A DNA stretch of 64,000 nucleotides from Flavobacteriales bacterium (GCA_021741155.1 JAIOYP010000008.1:1-64000), one strand, 5' to 3'. Shown: positions 1-8,920, numbered from the stretch's first letter. Notes: generated from the letters alone by a model not told the origin. A program made the numbers and translations.

Positions 1-1
1 T

Positions 2-466
2 ACTGATAATACTGCCATGGAAGCTTCGCGCGTGTTTGCGCTAGAAGCTGTAGCTATTGCCAAAGAGGCCGAAGATGCTACAGAAGACCGCAACAATGCC
101 ATGAATCCGGTGGATGCGCATTTGCGTTCTATTGGCAATTTTTTGATGGCGCTTTACACCACAAACCCCAAAGAGTTGGGCCATTGGGGTTTTACGGTTG
201 ATGATAGCCCGCGTGCTCCCAAGCAGGTGGTGAGTAAGGTAAAACTGAGCAGTCAGGTCACAGTAAATCATTGCATCATAGGGGGTACTTTCAAGAATAT
301 CGGTTCTGTACCGCTTAATGTGTATAAAGGCAAGACCGCTTCGGGTGCTGGCGTTACTGTTCTCTCAGGCGAGGTTTATGGAATAGCCAAGGGCTTTAGC
401 ACTATTACCGTTGTCAATACTTCAACGACTACCACGGGTGTTTTTTCGGTCTTGAGAGCCCAATAG
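2..466 (+). CDS. Unassigned conserved protein, 5' end cut off
   Basis: The frame is open from the window edge to a TAG at 464-466; the first ATG is at 17, but no stop precedes it, so the true start probably lies outside. Residues counted from that ATG begin with an Ala/Glu/Asp-rich helical stretch (about 1-30). A globular part follows with the segments HLRSIGNFLMALY, GHWGFTVDDSPRAPK and a C-terminal beta-rich section with GIAKGFSTITVVN. It resembles small uncharacterised Bacteroidota proteins I have seen that carry the WGFTVDDSPRAPK motif; no function is known to me. There is no signal peptide in the visible part. The same reading frame continues past the stop into the tandem repeat at 491-616, where it meets further stops. 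I am sure it is coding, unsure of its role. Confidence 0.6.
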   Translation, partial: TDNTAMEASRVFALEAVAIAKEAEDATEDRNNAMNPVDAHLRSIGNFLMALYTTNPKELGHWGFTVDDSPRAPKQVVSKVKLSSQVTVNHCIIGGTFKNIGSVPLNVYKGKTASGAGVTVLSGEVYGIAKGFSTITVVNTSTTTTGVFSVLRAQ

Positions 467-490
467 ACAGGAGTAAAATCAAATAACGAA

Positions 491-616
491 GCCGAAAAAG
501 CGACTTCCTAGGCTGAAAAAGTGACTTCCTAAGCCGAAAAAGTGATTTCCTAGGCTGAAAAAGTGATTTCCTAGGCCGAAAAAGCGACCTCCAAGGCCGA
601 AACCGTGGTGCCATCG
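491..616. repeat. 21-bp tandem repeat, five full units plus a partial sixth
   Basis: Units begin at 491, 512, 533, 554 and 575, with a partial unit at 596. Each reads roughly GCCGAAAAAGYGAYTTCCTAG. On the plus strand a unit spells Ala-Glu-Lys-Ala/Val-Thr/Ile-Ser plus a last codon that is TAG, TAA, TAG and TAG in units 1-4 and AAG (Lys) in unit 5. On the minus strand the array is open and spells an Arg-Lys-Ser-Leu-Phe repeat (429-620), which I read as a shadow of the repeat rather than a gene. Spacers are absent, so it is not CRISPR. Confidence 0.85.
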
Positions 617-628
617 CCAACGTTGCAG

Positions 629-1930
629 CTACTGGGCCATGCAGGGATATTGCAGATTGGTGCTGGCCTTGGCTGGTAGGGAAGCCGTACCATCAAAGAG
701 CACAATATCTAACCCATGGCCGTTTGCTAAAGCGGTATTGCGCTTGTTTGATAGGAACAAATACGGATCATTTCCCCAATACCCCTCAAATCTATTGTCT
801 GTTTTCGTAAGAAACGAAGAAAGCGAAACCATGTCTATTGCCGAGTTTCTACCGTTGATTCCAACCAAAACGATTTGCCCATCAGGGCACTCCCATAGGC
901 GGGGTCCGGTGTAATCTAAGAACGGAAGTTGGATACGAAGCCACTGTGTATCCAGCTCGTGTTTTCGTAAATAAATCAACTTGGTTCCTAGCATAGAGTC
1001 TGGCTTATTGATAGACACTGCGAATTCTGCCATTCTCAAAAGAACATGAAGCGTGTCGTTAGCATCATACAGCACATCTGCAACCCGCAGAAGACTATTG
1101 GCAATATCAGCTTTTGAATATTTCCCGTTAAGGTTAAATAAGGTTTCCGATTTCCATTGTTCAGCTTCATTGGCTTTAAACAAGTGTTCCACCTTACCAT
1201 ACCGGTACGGATACCCAGTGCTTTCAAGCGCAGCGTCATATTGGTCTTCTACCGATACAATGTGCTGTTGCAACCTACCATTTACTACATACGGATAGCA
1301 AAGCCGCGAGCTCATCGAATCGCTTACCGAAGCATAGTGCCAACTTCCATCAATACTATTGTTTGATATGCTTGCCAACGAAGGATATTGAGAATGAGTG
1401 GCAGAATTACAATAGACCACAGTTATCACATCATTCCTGTCAATTGTTGCTCCAGCATAATAAGTGGCATAGGTATCTGGCGTCCTATTAAGGCGCCAAT
1501 CGGGCGTTATAAACTCAAAGGTGTGCTTCCCTACTATATCCATTGGGTTTTTAAACACACTATGAAACAACCGCCCATCTGTTTGATCCGAATCATCAAA
1601 AACACGATGGCCTACGATATGCACGCAGCCTTTCGAATCTACAATCAGGTTTGGAGCACGCGTAACCGCCATACGCATTCCCTTCTCCCATGCTTGGCCA
1701 TCCGTCTTCTTGTAAAGGATGATGTGCCTATGATCTGCATCATTAGGCATGATGTAGGTAAAAACCGTATTCCCATACCGAGCAATTTTAGTGGTGTTTC
1801 TTCCAAACCACGCGCCATCTTGCACCAGATTCTCCGTATCGCAAACACTATTGGCATCATTCGTCCCATATTTCGGATTTCGATTGCATCCAGCAATTAA
1901 CAGCAGCAAGATGATACTAAAAAACCTCAT
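629..1930 (-). CDS. BNR-repeat-like beta-propeller lipoprotein
   Basis: I place the start at the ATG at 1930, because it begins a clear lipoprotein signal (MRFFSIILLLLIAGC, lipid cysteine at 15); the longer frame to 2008 puts 26 polar residues before it. The mature protein (about 418 residues) has repeated beta-strand blocks with Asp-rich turns and matches my memory of the putative BNR repeat (BNR_4) family, a sialidase-like propeller often found beside carbohydrate-active enzymes. The segment DGAWFGRNTTKIARYGN near the start is typical of that family. Catalytic residues cannot be assigned by eye. It is the last gene of the minus-strand glycan cluster, 86 nt after the YdjC deacetylase, so it may bind or cleave the same glycan at the cell surface. 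Confidence 0.6.
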   Translation of the reverse strand: MRFFSIILLLLIAGCNRNPKYGTNDANSVCDTENLVQDGAWFGRNTTKIARYGNTVFTYIMPNDADHRHIILYKKTDGQAWEKGMRMAVTRAPNLIVDSKGCVHIVGHRVFDDSDQTDGRLFHSVFKNPMDIVGKHTFEFITPDWRLNRTPDTYATYYAGATIDRNDVITVVYCNSATHSQYPSLASISNNSIDGSWHYASVSDSMSSRLCYPYVVNGRLQQHIVSVEDQYDAALESTGYPYRYGKVEHLFKANEAEQWKSETLFNLNGKYSKADIANSLLRVADVLYDANDTLHVLLRMAEFAVSINKPDSMLGTKLIYLRKHELDTQWLRIQLPFLDYTGPRLWECPDGQIVLVGINGRNSAIDMVSLSSFLTKTDNRFEGYWGNDPYLFLSNKRNTALANGHGLDIVLFDGTASLPAKASTNLQYPCMAQ

Positions 1931-2016
1931 GCTGATGGTTGAATGTTTGTGCTTGAAAAGATGTTTTTCTCCTGATTGTGTCTCTAGCAAACTTAACTGG
2001 AATAGCAATACTTGGC

Positions 2017-2790
2017 TTACAGATTCAGATTAAATCCGTTAAGCGAAATACTCCTGCGTAAGGTATCTGCACAAAGCATGGTAAGTTGGTTGTCCCAACT
2101 AATTTTCCAATGACCAAACTGCTCTATGAGACCTTTAGATGAAACAGCTGGGTGCATCACCAATTCAATATCCTGACCTTGATACCATGCTAACTGTTTC
2201 TGTATTGTTTGCAGATTTCCTCCTTTATCTCCAGCAGAAGGAATTCCGATGCATGGTATGGTTTCAATCCCTTTGGTTGAGTTTAAAAGAGATAGAACGT
2301 AAAGACCAATTGCGCCAATATCAAGCGGCACACTTCTTAAACTGGGCGCATGCGGGTTTCGTATTCGTACTATATCGTTTTCTAGTGCCAGTTGTTTAAA
2401 CAACTTCCAAATGCTACCGTGTGTGTGTGTGTGCTGATGGCTATCTATATGCGCAATACGCGGTACGTACCGTTTCATCCTACTGATCTGGTACGTGGTC
2501 TCAACTTCAATTTCCTTTATTGTGGGAAAGCCTTTGGTAAGCATGGAAATGAACAACTGACTCCAATCCTTGAAAAAATAAGATGAAGTGCTCCACGGCA
2601 CATCCACCAAAATAATATGTACTCCAATGCGAACATTTCTACTTAACAGTTCTTGCATGGATGTTTCACAAACCATAGTTGAGACAACCGATACGCTGTT
2701 TACACAGCCATGGTCAATAGCATGCAGAATGCCTTGATTAATGCCAGGGTGCATTCCATAGTCATCGGCATTCACAATCAATTTTGCCAT
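2017..2790 (-). CDS. YdjC/HpnK-family carbohydrate deacetylase
   Basis: This 257-residue protein has the family's N-terminal metal motif NADDYG (Asp9, Asp10) and a second metal motif HIDSHQHTHTHG around residues 114-125. Members (ChbG, HpnK) are metal-dependent deacetylases of N-acetylated sugars. There is no signal peptide, so it should act in the cytoplasm or at the inner face of the membrane. The stop-to-start distance from the upstream GT2 gene is 2 nt, so the two are co-transcribed and probably act in sequence: add an N-acetyl sugar, then deacetylate it. A run of seven GT dinucleotides (2419-2432) encodes the HTHTH part of the metal motif, which is unusual and could slip. The family call is firm; the substrate is not known. 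Confidence 0.85.
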   Translation of the reverse strand: MAKLIVNADDYGMHPGINQGILHAIDHGCVNSVSVVSTMVCETSMQELLSRNVRIGVHIILVDVPWSTSSYFFKDWSQLFISMLTKGFPTIKEIEVETTYQISRMKRYVPRIAHIDSHQHTHTHGSIWKLFKQLALENDIVRIRNPHAPSLRSVPLDIGAIGLYVLSLLNSTKGIETIPCIGIPSAGDKGGNLQTIQKQLAWYQGQDIELVMHPAVSSKGLIEQFGHWKISWDNQLTMLCADTLRRSISLNGFNLNL

Positions 2791-2792
2791 TT

Positions 2793-3704
2793 CTAGTTAG
2801 AATGTGATGGCAGCCGAATAGATTCGATGGTATATTCGGGATGTTGGTGCAGTTGCGAAATAGCCTCCATAATCAGTTTTCCGATAACGGCCAAAAACAG
2901 AAAGTTTATTCCAAATAGAAATAAGACACTGGCAATCAAAATATAGGAGGGCTGCTGTAGTCCGAAAAAGATTCCGAAACATGCCGATCCTGCGCTGAAC
3001 AATATCCCGACACAGGCCATCAATTTCACCAAAACGGTCGAATATTTGAAAACAGGAGCTGTTCCGAGATGAAAAAGCTGCCTTAAATTATAAGAAGCCG
3101 TTCCTTTAAACCGTGGTGCCTGCCTAAATTCTAACTCTACAATACTAAAGCCTAGGGTAGGCAATAGACCTCTAATAAACTTGCCTCTTTCTGGAATAGC
3201 GCGCAGCACCTGAATAACATTAGCGCTCATTAGCCTAAAATCGGCACCATCGTATATCACCACCCGCCCTTCAATAATATTCAATAAGCGGTGATACAAT
3301 TTGGATATTATGCTTACGAAGCTGGTAGGAACCCCTTGCCTGACCATTTGAACCACGTCTACTCCTGGTTGCATCGCATTCATCATGGCCGGAATACACT
3401 CTGGAGGATGCTGTAAGTCTCCATCCATGGTAATTACCACATCACCGCTGGCGTTCATTATACCGGCCAACAGTGCAGATTGATGTCCATAATTCCTGTC
3501 AAACTTAATCAGCCCAATTTGGTCTGGTCGTTTCAATATCAGCTCATTTATCATTTTAACTGTCCCATCCGTACTGCCATCGTCAACAAAAAGAACCACA
3601 ATTCTACTGTCTTCGAGCTTTTGTTGAACCGCAACTATACGCGCTACCAACTCCGCAATATTGGGCTCTTCATTATGTACCGGAACTACAACAGTTAAGA
3701 CCAT
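2793..3704 (-). CDS. Membrane-anchored GT2 glycosyltransferase (GtrB/ArnC/DPM type)
   Basis: The 303-residue protein starts with the GT-A fold signature VVVPVHNEE, then FVDDGSTDGT (about 39-48) and the nucleotide/metal site MDGDLQHPPE (Asp94, Asp96). Two hydrophobic segments at about 230-252 and 262-284 anchor it. That architecture is typical of enzymes that move a sugar from a nucleotide donor to polyprenyl phosphate, or of hopanoid-type HpnI transferases. It lies 4 nt after the methyltransferase gene and 2 nt before the YdjC deacetylase, in one operon. Acceptor and donor cannot be read from the sequence. It is one of five GT2 genes of this general type in the window. Confidence 0.9.
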   Translation of the reverse strand: MVLTVVVPVHNEEPNIAELVARIVAVQQKLEDSRIVVLFVDDGSTDGTVKMINELILKRPDQIGLIKFDRNYGHQSALLAGIMNASGDVVITMDGDLQHPPECIPAMMNAMQPGVDVVQMVRQGVPTSFVSIISKLYHRLLNIIEGRVVIYDGADFRLMSANVIQVLRAIPERGKFIRGLLPTLGFSIVELEFRQAPRFKGTASYNLRQLFHLGTAPVFKYSTVLVKLMACVGILFSAGSACFGIFFGLQQPSYILIASVLFLFGINFLFLAVIGKLIMEAISQLHQHPEYTIESIRLPSHSN

Positions 3705-3708
3705 CTAT

Positions 3709-4347
3709 CTAATGTAATTTGCCTTTACAGACGAATAAATAATGCGGCCAAAGATACCCGCCATCGATGGCAGACCCTTTGATGACAGCAAAGTGATTTG
3801 AGAGCATGCTCCCATAATGCCTTACTGGAAGCAGGTTGATGGAATCGCCTTCTGTCACTCCAAACATTTTCATGGTCAGCATTTCATGTAAAATATTGAA
3901 CCAGTATTTGATACGTGGCCGATTCACAATTTCTTTAATGATAAAAATACCATCATTACTCAAATAGTTTGTAAGAGAAGCAAGTAATAGTTTGTGAGAA
4001 TCGGGAGTTATAGCATAAAACACATCCGAAACCACAATACAATCTATCCTATTTTCAATTTCGGAGAGATTATCGATGATACGGACATCCTTCATTTTCT
4101 GTAGAACGGCTTTTTTTCTGGCATCTGGTTCTAGACCAATTAGTATAAGATCTGGTCTAAAAATTTTGCAGTAACACAGGAACAGACCATGCCCACAGCC
4201 ATAGTCGAGCAGCACGCCAGTGGACGGTATTTCATCAACCACCATTCTCCAAGGAACAATTACCGACCGAATGAAAACGTGAAGCTTTACCGACCAAGAT
4301 TCGTCTTGGTAATACGTGGAAATGATGTGTCGGCTAGTTGAAAACAT
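3709..4347 (-). CDS. Class I SAM-dependent methyltransferase
   Basis: The 212-residue protein has the SAM-binding motif I LLDYGCGHGLFL (about residues 46-57), an acidic residue after strand 2 (IGLEPDA) and a VVSDVFYAI motif IV-like segment, as in the Methyltransf_11/25 type. There are no membrane segments or signal. Its start codon abuts the stop of the SGNH hydrolase gene directly, and the next gene follows after 4 nt, so it belongs to the same operon. A role in methylating a sugar or lipid intermediate of this cluster is inferred only from context. Confidence 0.85.
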   Translation of the reverse strand: MFSTSRHIISTYYQDESWSVKLHVFIRSVIVPWRMVVDEIPSTGVLLDYGCGHGLFLCYCKIFRPDLILIGLEPDARKKAVLQKMKDVRIIDNLSEIENRIDCIVVSDVFYAITPDSHKLLLASLTNYLSNDGIFIIKEIVNRPRIKYWFNILHEMLTMKMFGVTEGDSINLLPVRHYGSMLSNHFAVIKGSAIDGGYLWPHYLFVCKGKLH

Positions 4348-5508
4348 CTATTCTTTTTCCAAGAAACCCCAAGAATGAAGTTTTTGTAAAAGGGAGTCTG
4401 CAATTAGCTTATGCGATGCTACACTTGGGTGCGCATCATTGAAGTTAACCACTCGTTCTTCCTCTGGTAGGCTCTTGAACAAATTATATGTATCGAGGCT
4501 GGGAACATTTCGGGCCTTAAAGAATTTTGCTAGTGGAAGATTGACATGCTCTTCCGAAAAATTCAGTGTTTCATTCCATATTTCCGGAAACAGAACTACT
4601 CCCAATTTAATGTTCTTCTCGTTGCAATAATCAGCGATTTGACCTAGCCTGGCTTCATGTTCGGCAAGGCTGACCGAATCTAAAAACAGTGCGAGATGAT
4701 ACGTAACCGCCTCTCCACTTTTTAGGTATTCAACAAATTCTTGTTCCTCTTCTCTCCCGTACAAACGATGCGCAATCTTTCTTCCCGCCTCTTCAAATTT
4801 GAAAACGAAATAGTTGAGAAGGTATGAGCCCCCAACTATGTAAGCCGATAGAATCTCTGCCCCCTCAGGCTCAACCGTTGGAATAAATGCAATATCGTTG
4901 GGAAGATGGCATAGAATGAGTAGGTCTGGTTTAATCGGATATTCTTCGAGGCCTTTAAACTCGTCTTCGGTACTCGACCCATTCCGTGCCAAATTATAGA
5001 CGTAAAAATCATCACCCAATTTTTGAGCTAGGATATTGCTGAACCTCTGTTCAACACGTTTGATTCCGTGACCTGCCACAAAAGAGTCTCCCATAATGGC
5101 AATCTTGGTACGTGTAGAAGCGGCTATTGAATCAGGTTCACTATCACGATACCACCAGCTATTGTTTTCCCAATAATAGTGATACCAGACCCTCGATGCC
5201 AAGGTCTTATCGCCACCATGCGTGCGTGGTACAAACATGAATGCTATTTCCAGAGTTGAGAACACCACCCCAAGGGTGATAATGGTAAGAATGAGATTTT
5301 TTGTCCGATCTGATCTTTCCGAATCCTTGACGCTCATTAGCATTTTTACCATTAGCATGATAACTATGCTTATCCCTAAGATTCTGAAAACATAAAATGC
5401 TAGAGAGAACTGATACTCGTAACCGAATCTCAATGTGAAGCCGATTAGCAAATTGATTAACAGTACTAAAAGAAGAATGTAGAAGCGAAGTTTCATTGGA
5501 TACGCCAT
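4348..5508 (-). CDS. Membrane-anchored SGNH/GDSL-type hydrolase
   Basis: Three hydrophobic stretches (about 8-27, 36-57 and 72-92) precede a soluble domain. That domain has block I GDSFVAGHG (nucleophile Ser142), an Asn in NGSS near 177, Asn204 in HLPND and a C-terminal DAHPS with Asp358 and His360. All SGNH catalytic blocks are therefore present. In polysaccharide clusters such proteins usually remove or transfer O-acetyl groups at the periplasmic face; that is inference here. The gene overlaps the end of the radical SAM gene by 16 nt, a sign of translational coupling. Confidence 0.8.
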   Translation of the reverse strand: MAYPMKLRFYILLLVLLINLLIGFTLRFGYEYQFSLAFYVFRILGISIVIMLMVKMLMSVKDSERSDRTKNLILTIITLGVVFSTLEIAFMFVPRTHGGDKTLASRVWYHYYWENNSWWYRDSEPDSIAASTRTKIAIMGDSFVAGHGIKRVEQRFSNILAQKLGDDFYVYNLARNGSSTEDEFKGLEEYPIKPDLLILCHLPNDIAFIPTVEPEGAEILSAYIVGGSYLLNYFVFKFEEAGRKIAHRLYGREEEQEFVEYLKSGEAVTYHLALFLDSVSLAEHEARLGQIADYCNEKNIKLGVVLFPEIWNETLNFSEEHVNLPLAKFFKARNVPSLDTYNLFKSLPEEERVVNFNDAHPSVASHKLIADSLLQKLHSWGFLEKE

Positions 5509-6743
5509 TTGAGTCTAATAATAGAAGCAATCCCATTTAAACCCATTCGGGGCTTAAACAACAGACCAATATTGTCTAAAAAGTAGGTGGGTCTAAAGTA
5601 AAAAGACCAGAAGGCTTTTTTCTGCATACCTAGCAACCAATCATGGTCAATTTCGCCCTGATACTTTTCGCTAAGTCCGTATTTATTCATGACAACGTTT
5701 TCTGCAATTGAAGAGAATGCCTCCGTTCCCTTCAATGGATGAAACAATTGAAACGATGCGTAGTTGATTTTCAGAGATTTGGCATAGCTAATTGTATCAA
5801 GCACGTCTTCTTTGGTTTCGTTCGGACATCCTAGAATAAAGTAACCTCCGACTTTTATTTTACTGTCTCTAATCTTCTTAATCATCTTAGACACAAATTC
5901 TTCGTTCACATTTTTGTTGGGCAAGCCCCGTTGATGCCTGTTCTCAATACCCACCATCAGTACCTCGCAGCCTGATTTGCGTAGTTTTTCCAAATCAATA
6001 TTCTTAAGCCCTGTCAAAGTTGCGTGAGCACCCCATTTAATGCCAAGCACTGCTATACCATCAGCAAATGCCTCCATGTACTTTGGGTCTAACGAAAAGT
6101 TTAGATCTACATTGAAAAATCGTCTGTAACCGGCTTTTACGTCTTCCTTTATTTCACTGATTAAATTGGGCAAGGCTTTTTTTCTCGTGATGTACATCCC
6201 CTGAAAACAGAAATCGCATCCAACCGAGCAGCCTCGAATGGCTTCAAAAGTCATGACCCGATTGCCAAGCACAGGGAAAAAATAATCGGTAGGATTGTTC
6301 ACATAGAGCTTCTCTGTTGACGAAAAATCCCAATCTCTTTTTGTTTTTAGATCGAACATATATCCTTCGGGTTCTCCAGAAAGAACCTCTCCGTACTTAT
6401 GAAGAAAATCGGTGAGCAATAAATGTGGCCCTATGAGCTTGATGTTCTGCTTACGGTTGCGAAGGATTGACAGGAGTCTATCAAGCTCGGAGATATCCGA
6501 TTGGGGGCATTGCCAGTTCAGAATCTGCCCTGTTGAAACAATCACTATATCTGCATTACATCTAACGGCCCACTCTAGCATGGACTCCTTACTGACCTGA
6601 AAATCTTTAATTTCTACAGAATGTCCTTGCTCCTTCAAGAGCCAAGCACATTTCATTAAGCTTAATGGAGGAATCTGAAACGGAGCTAACGTGGCTCCGC
6701 TTGTTGTACTATATTTAGGGTTTATAAGAGTTATCTTAGACAT
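5493..6743 (-). CDS. B12-binding-type radical SAM enzyme
   Basis: The 416-residue protein has an N-terminal Rossmann-like region (about 1-130) typical of cobalamin-binding radical SAM enzymes, but the usual DxHxxG cobalamin ligand motif is not visible. The radical SAM cluster motif CSVGCDFC has Cys172, Cys176 and Cys179, followed by a TIM-barrel region with GGYFILGCPNETKED. The C-terminus is basic and aromatic (FYFRPTYFLDNIG), as in HpnJ-like and lipid-modifying members. It is the first gene of the operon running to 629. Its start lies only 8 nt from the divergent start of the GT-C protein. The exact reaction (methylation, ring rearrangement) is not deducible from sequence alone. Confidence 0.85.
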   Translation of the reverse strand: MSKITLINPKYSTTSGATLAPFQIPPLSLMKCAWLLKEQGHSVEIKDFQVSKESMLEWAVRCNADIVIVSTGQILNWQCPQSDISELDRLLSILRNRKQNIKLIGPHLLLTDFLHKYGEVLSGEPEGYMFDLKTKRDWDFSSTEKLYVNNPTDYFFPVLGNRVMTFEAIRGCSVGCDFCFQGMYITRKKALPNLISEIKEDVKAGYRRFFNVDLNFSLDPKYMEAFADGIAVLGIKWGAHATLTGLKNIDLEKLRKSGCEVLMVGIENRHQRGLPNKNVNEEFVSKMIKKIRDSKIKVGGYFILGCPNETKEDVLDTISYAKSLKINYASFQLFHPLKGTEAFSSIAENVVMNKYGLSEKYQGEIDHDWLLGMQKKAFWSFYFRPTYFLDNIGLLFKPRMGLNGIASIIRLKWRIQ

Positions 6744-6751
6744 TTAGTAGC

Positions 6752-8767
6752 TTGAAAGACAACCTGCTTCATATTGTTAAAACCCGTGCTGGGTTATTAG
6801 GCTTTTTGTCTCTAACAATAATAGCATTTGTATTTCATCTGCCATTTGTTGATTTGGAATTTCGTTGGGCGTTTGAACCAGATGCGCGAGGAACAATTAT
6901 TGTGATTAGAGAATTCTATGACGCAATTATCAACTTTGATCTTCATCAACTTAGACCACTACTTGGTGGCCAGACCTATTTGGATGGTCAGACCATTTTC
7001 GCTGCCATTTTTGCTGTTATTAGCAAGGGTCTGATTGAGCTGTCTGTGCTGCCAGAAAGTATTCTTGCCAACAACCGATCTCTTTTCGTATTCTCATTCC
7101 GATATACAAGCCTCATTTTTTTGAGCTTATCGGTAGGGTTTGCGTTCTTGTGCGTCCGCCTAATTACAAAGAACCTTCTTCTGAGCGCTGTTCTTACTGT
7201 CTGTGCTTTTTTGCTGAATCCGTATTTTCATTGTGTCGATTTACTTCGTGTGGATCACTATCTCCTGTTCAGCTCTATTCTGTTGTTGTATGCGTGTTTC
7301 CGCGTATTGGAAAAGCCCCATACCGGCTATGGTCTTCTGGCCATTGCCTTCGTTCTAAATTTTGCAACCAAGCTCAATACTCCTTTGTATTGGACCTTTC
7401 CGGCATTACTTGTTGTTCTGTATTTCAATTACAGAGTTGTTCCAAAAAAGGAAGTGTTCCGTTTTCTGACTGTAGCGGTCATTATGAGCCTGATATTTTT
7501 CGTCAAATGGTGGTATTATCCGAGTAGTATTTTACCGTTTTTGCAATCAATCTTTAACGAGGGAAATGCATGGTACTCTGTACTGGATGTTCGGCCATAC
7601 CTGAGCCATTATTTTGTTCATCATTTTTTCTCTGGGATGGTCGAACCTGACCAGTCAAGGAGTCTGATTATATTATTATCATCGTTTGAAGTTGCATTCA
7701 GCATTATTTCAATCTCGCTCGTTGTCTTTTGTTTTTCGAGTGGATTGTGGTTAAAAATCAAAACTCCATTACCCCTTTTGGTAATTACTGTCTTTTCAAT
7801 ACATTCTGTAGGCCTCATCCTTTCTCCCAAGCTCTATCGGTATGGGATACACATGCCGTTCTATTATCTTTTGTTTGCAGGCTTTGCCTATTCGTATCTG
7901 AACTGGGCTGGCGGCAACAGACGTATGTCTGTGGTGGGCAAGGTCTTGCTCGGTGTGTTCTGTGTCTCGGGTATTGGCATGAACGGCCTCTCTTATTCAT
8001 TTGCCAGAACCTCCACCAAAAATTCCTACACTGCTTTCCGCACGGTTAAATTGACTCCGAGAAATTGGCTTATGAGCAACATAAAGGTAGGAAGCCGTTT
8101 GGCTGTTCACGGAAAGGAAAGGAACAGTACCCCGCCAATTTGGAGGGCAGGGTTTGACATGTCGCCACAGGTCATCACGTATAATTGGCTTGATAGCACT
8201 ATCATCTACAGCAACCTCCCTCCGCTGCCCGATTCATTGCCCAAGGTCACTGATGTGATTCTGCTTTCAAATTTCAATTATTACCATAAACCACGTGTTT
8301 TTGAAGCACACATCAAGTGGAAAAACACCGGCCTGAGAGATTCCTTGATACAAGATGAGTTTGAGAACGAAATCAGCAATATAGATTCGGAATATGTATT
8401 TGAATCTGAGCGGTTCATTGAATCGGTACTTTCTGAGATGTGGGTCTATGACTGCACCTTTTCTGAGGGCTTATCACGTTTTGCAGTTGCAGAACTTAAG
8501 GTAGATACCAATCAGGCCGAAGCTACTGCCGCTTTGCTACTTGACAGGTGCAGTTCATTCTTTGGGACTGAACTTGATACGCTTGATTATCACGGTTTGC
8601 TTACGTGGTCAAAAGGAAATCTGACGGCCATGGCCTGGAAACAATTCTACGATGATCTTCCAAAGGTGTTCTGCACCAAGGAGTTCCGTTCGGAATACGC
8701 GTATTATCAGATTCAGTGGCAGAAGATTATTGTGGTTAACGAATCTGTTCTCAAGAACAAGAAGTAA
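6752..8767 (+). CDS. Polytopic GT-C-like membrane glycosyltransferase
   Basis: The start is a TTG at 6752: the frame is closed by a TAG at 6737-6739 and contains no ATG until far into the membrane domain. The 671-residue product has about ten hydrophobic segments in its first 430 residues and a soluble C-terminal domain of about 220 residues. An acidic motif after the first segment (EFRWAFEPDARG) sits where GT-C enzymes place their catalytic Asp in the first periplasmic loop. That layout suggests a polyprenyl-phosphate-sugar dependent transferase in the inner membrane. It is transcribed away from the radical SAM operon with only 8 nt between the start codons. Family is moderately sure, substrate unknown. 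Confidence 0.7.
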   Translation: MKDNLLHIVKTRAGLLGFLSLTIIAFVFHLPFVDLEFRWAFEPDARGTIIVIREFYDAIINFDLHQLRPLLGGQTYLDGQTIFAAIFAVISKGLIELSVLPESILANNRSLFVFSFRYTSLIFLSLSVGFAFLCVRLITKNLLLSAVLTVCAFLLNPYFHCVDLLRVDHYLLFSSILLLYACFRVLEKPHTGYGLLAIAFVLNFATKLNTPLYWTFPALLVVLYFNYRVVPKKEVFRFLTVAVIMSLIFFVKWWYYPSSILPFLQSIFNEGNAWYSVLDVRPYLSHYFVHHFFSGMVEPDQSRSLIILLSSFEVAFSIISISLVVFCFSSGLWLKIKTPLPLLVITVFSIHSVGLILSPKLYRYGIHMPFYYLLFAGFAYSYLNWAGGNRRMSVVGKVLLGVFCVSGIGMNGLSYSFARTSTKNSYTAFRTVKLTPRNWLMSNIKVGSRLAVHGKERNSTPPIWRAGFDMSPQVITYNWLDSTIIYSNLPPLPDSLPKVTDVILLSNFNYYHKPRVFEAHIKWKNTGLRDSLIQDEFENEISNIDSEYVFESERFIESVLSEMWVYDCTFSEGLSRFAVAELKVDTNQAEATAALLLDRCSSFFGTELDTLDYHGLLTWSKGNLTAMAWKQFYDDLPKVFCTKEFRSEYAYYQIQWQKIIVVNESVLKNKK

Positions 8768-8920
8768 GTAGTTGTCAGTGTCATTCATCATTTGGCATGG
8801 CTAGTACGGTTTGGTGATTAGCCTTATAGAAGTCAATCCTCTCGCCTCCGTTAAAACGGCAGCAGAATCCTTTGCCGTAACGATATGGGGTAAAACAGGG
8901 CTTCGCTAAGGCAAACCCAT

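Noticed and set aside
491..616. CRISPR-like array
   Set aside because: Units are directly adjacent, 21 bp long and without spacers; no cas genes nearby.
429..620. 63-codon minus-strand frame of Arg-Lys-Ser-Leu-Phe repeats
   Set aside because: It is exactly the complement of the 21-bp tandem repeat, has no start context and no other protein features.
1388..1900. 170-codon plus-strand frame
   Set aside because: Antisense to the BNR lipoprotein gene, with no domain and no promoter.
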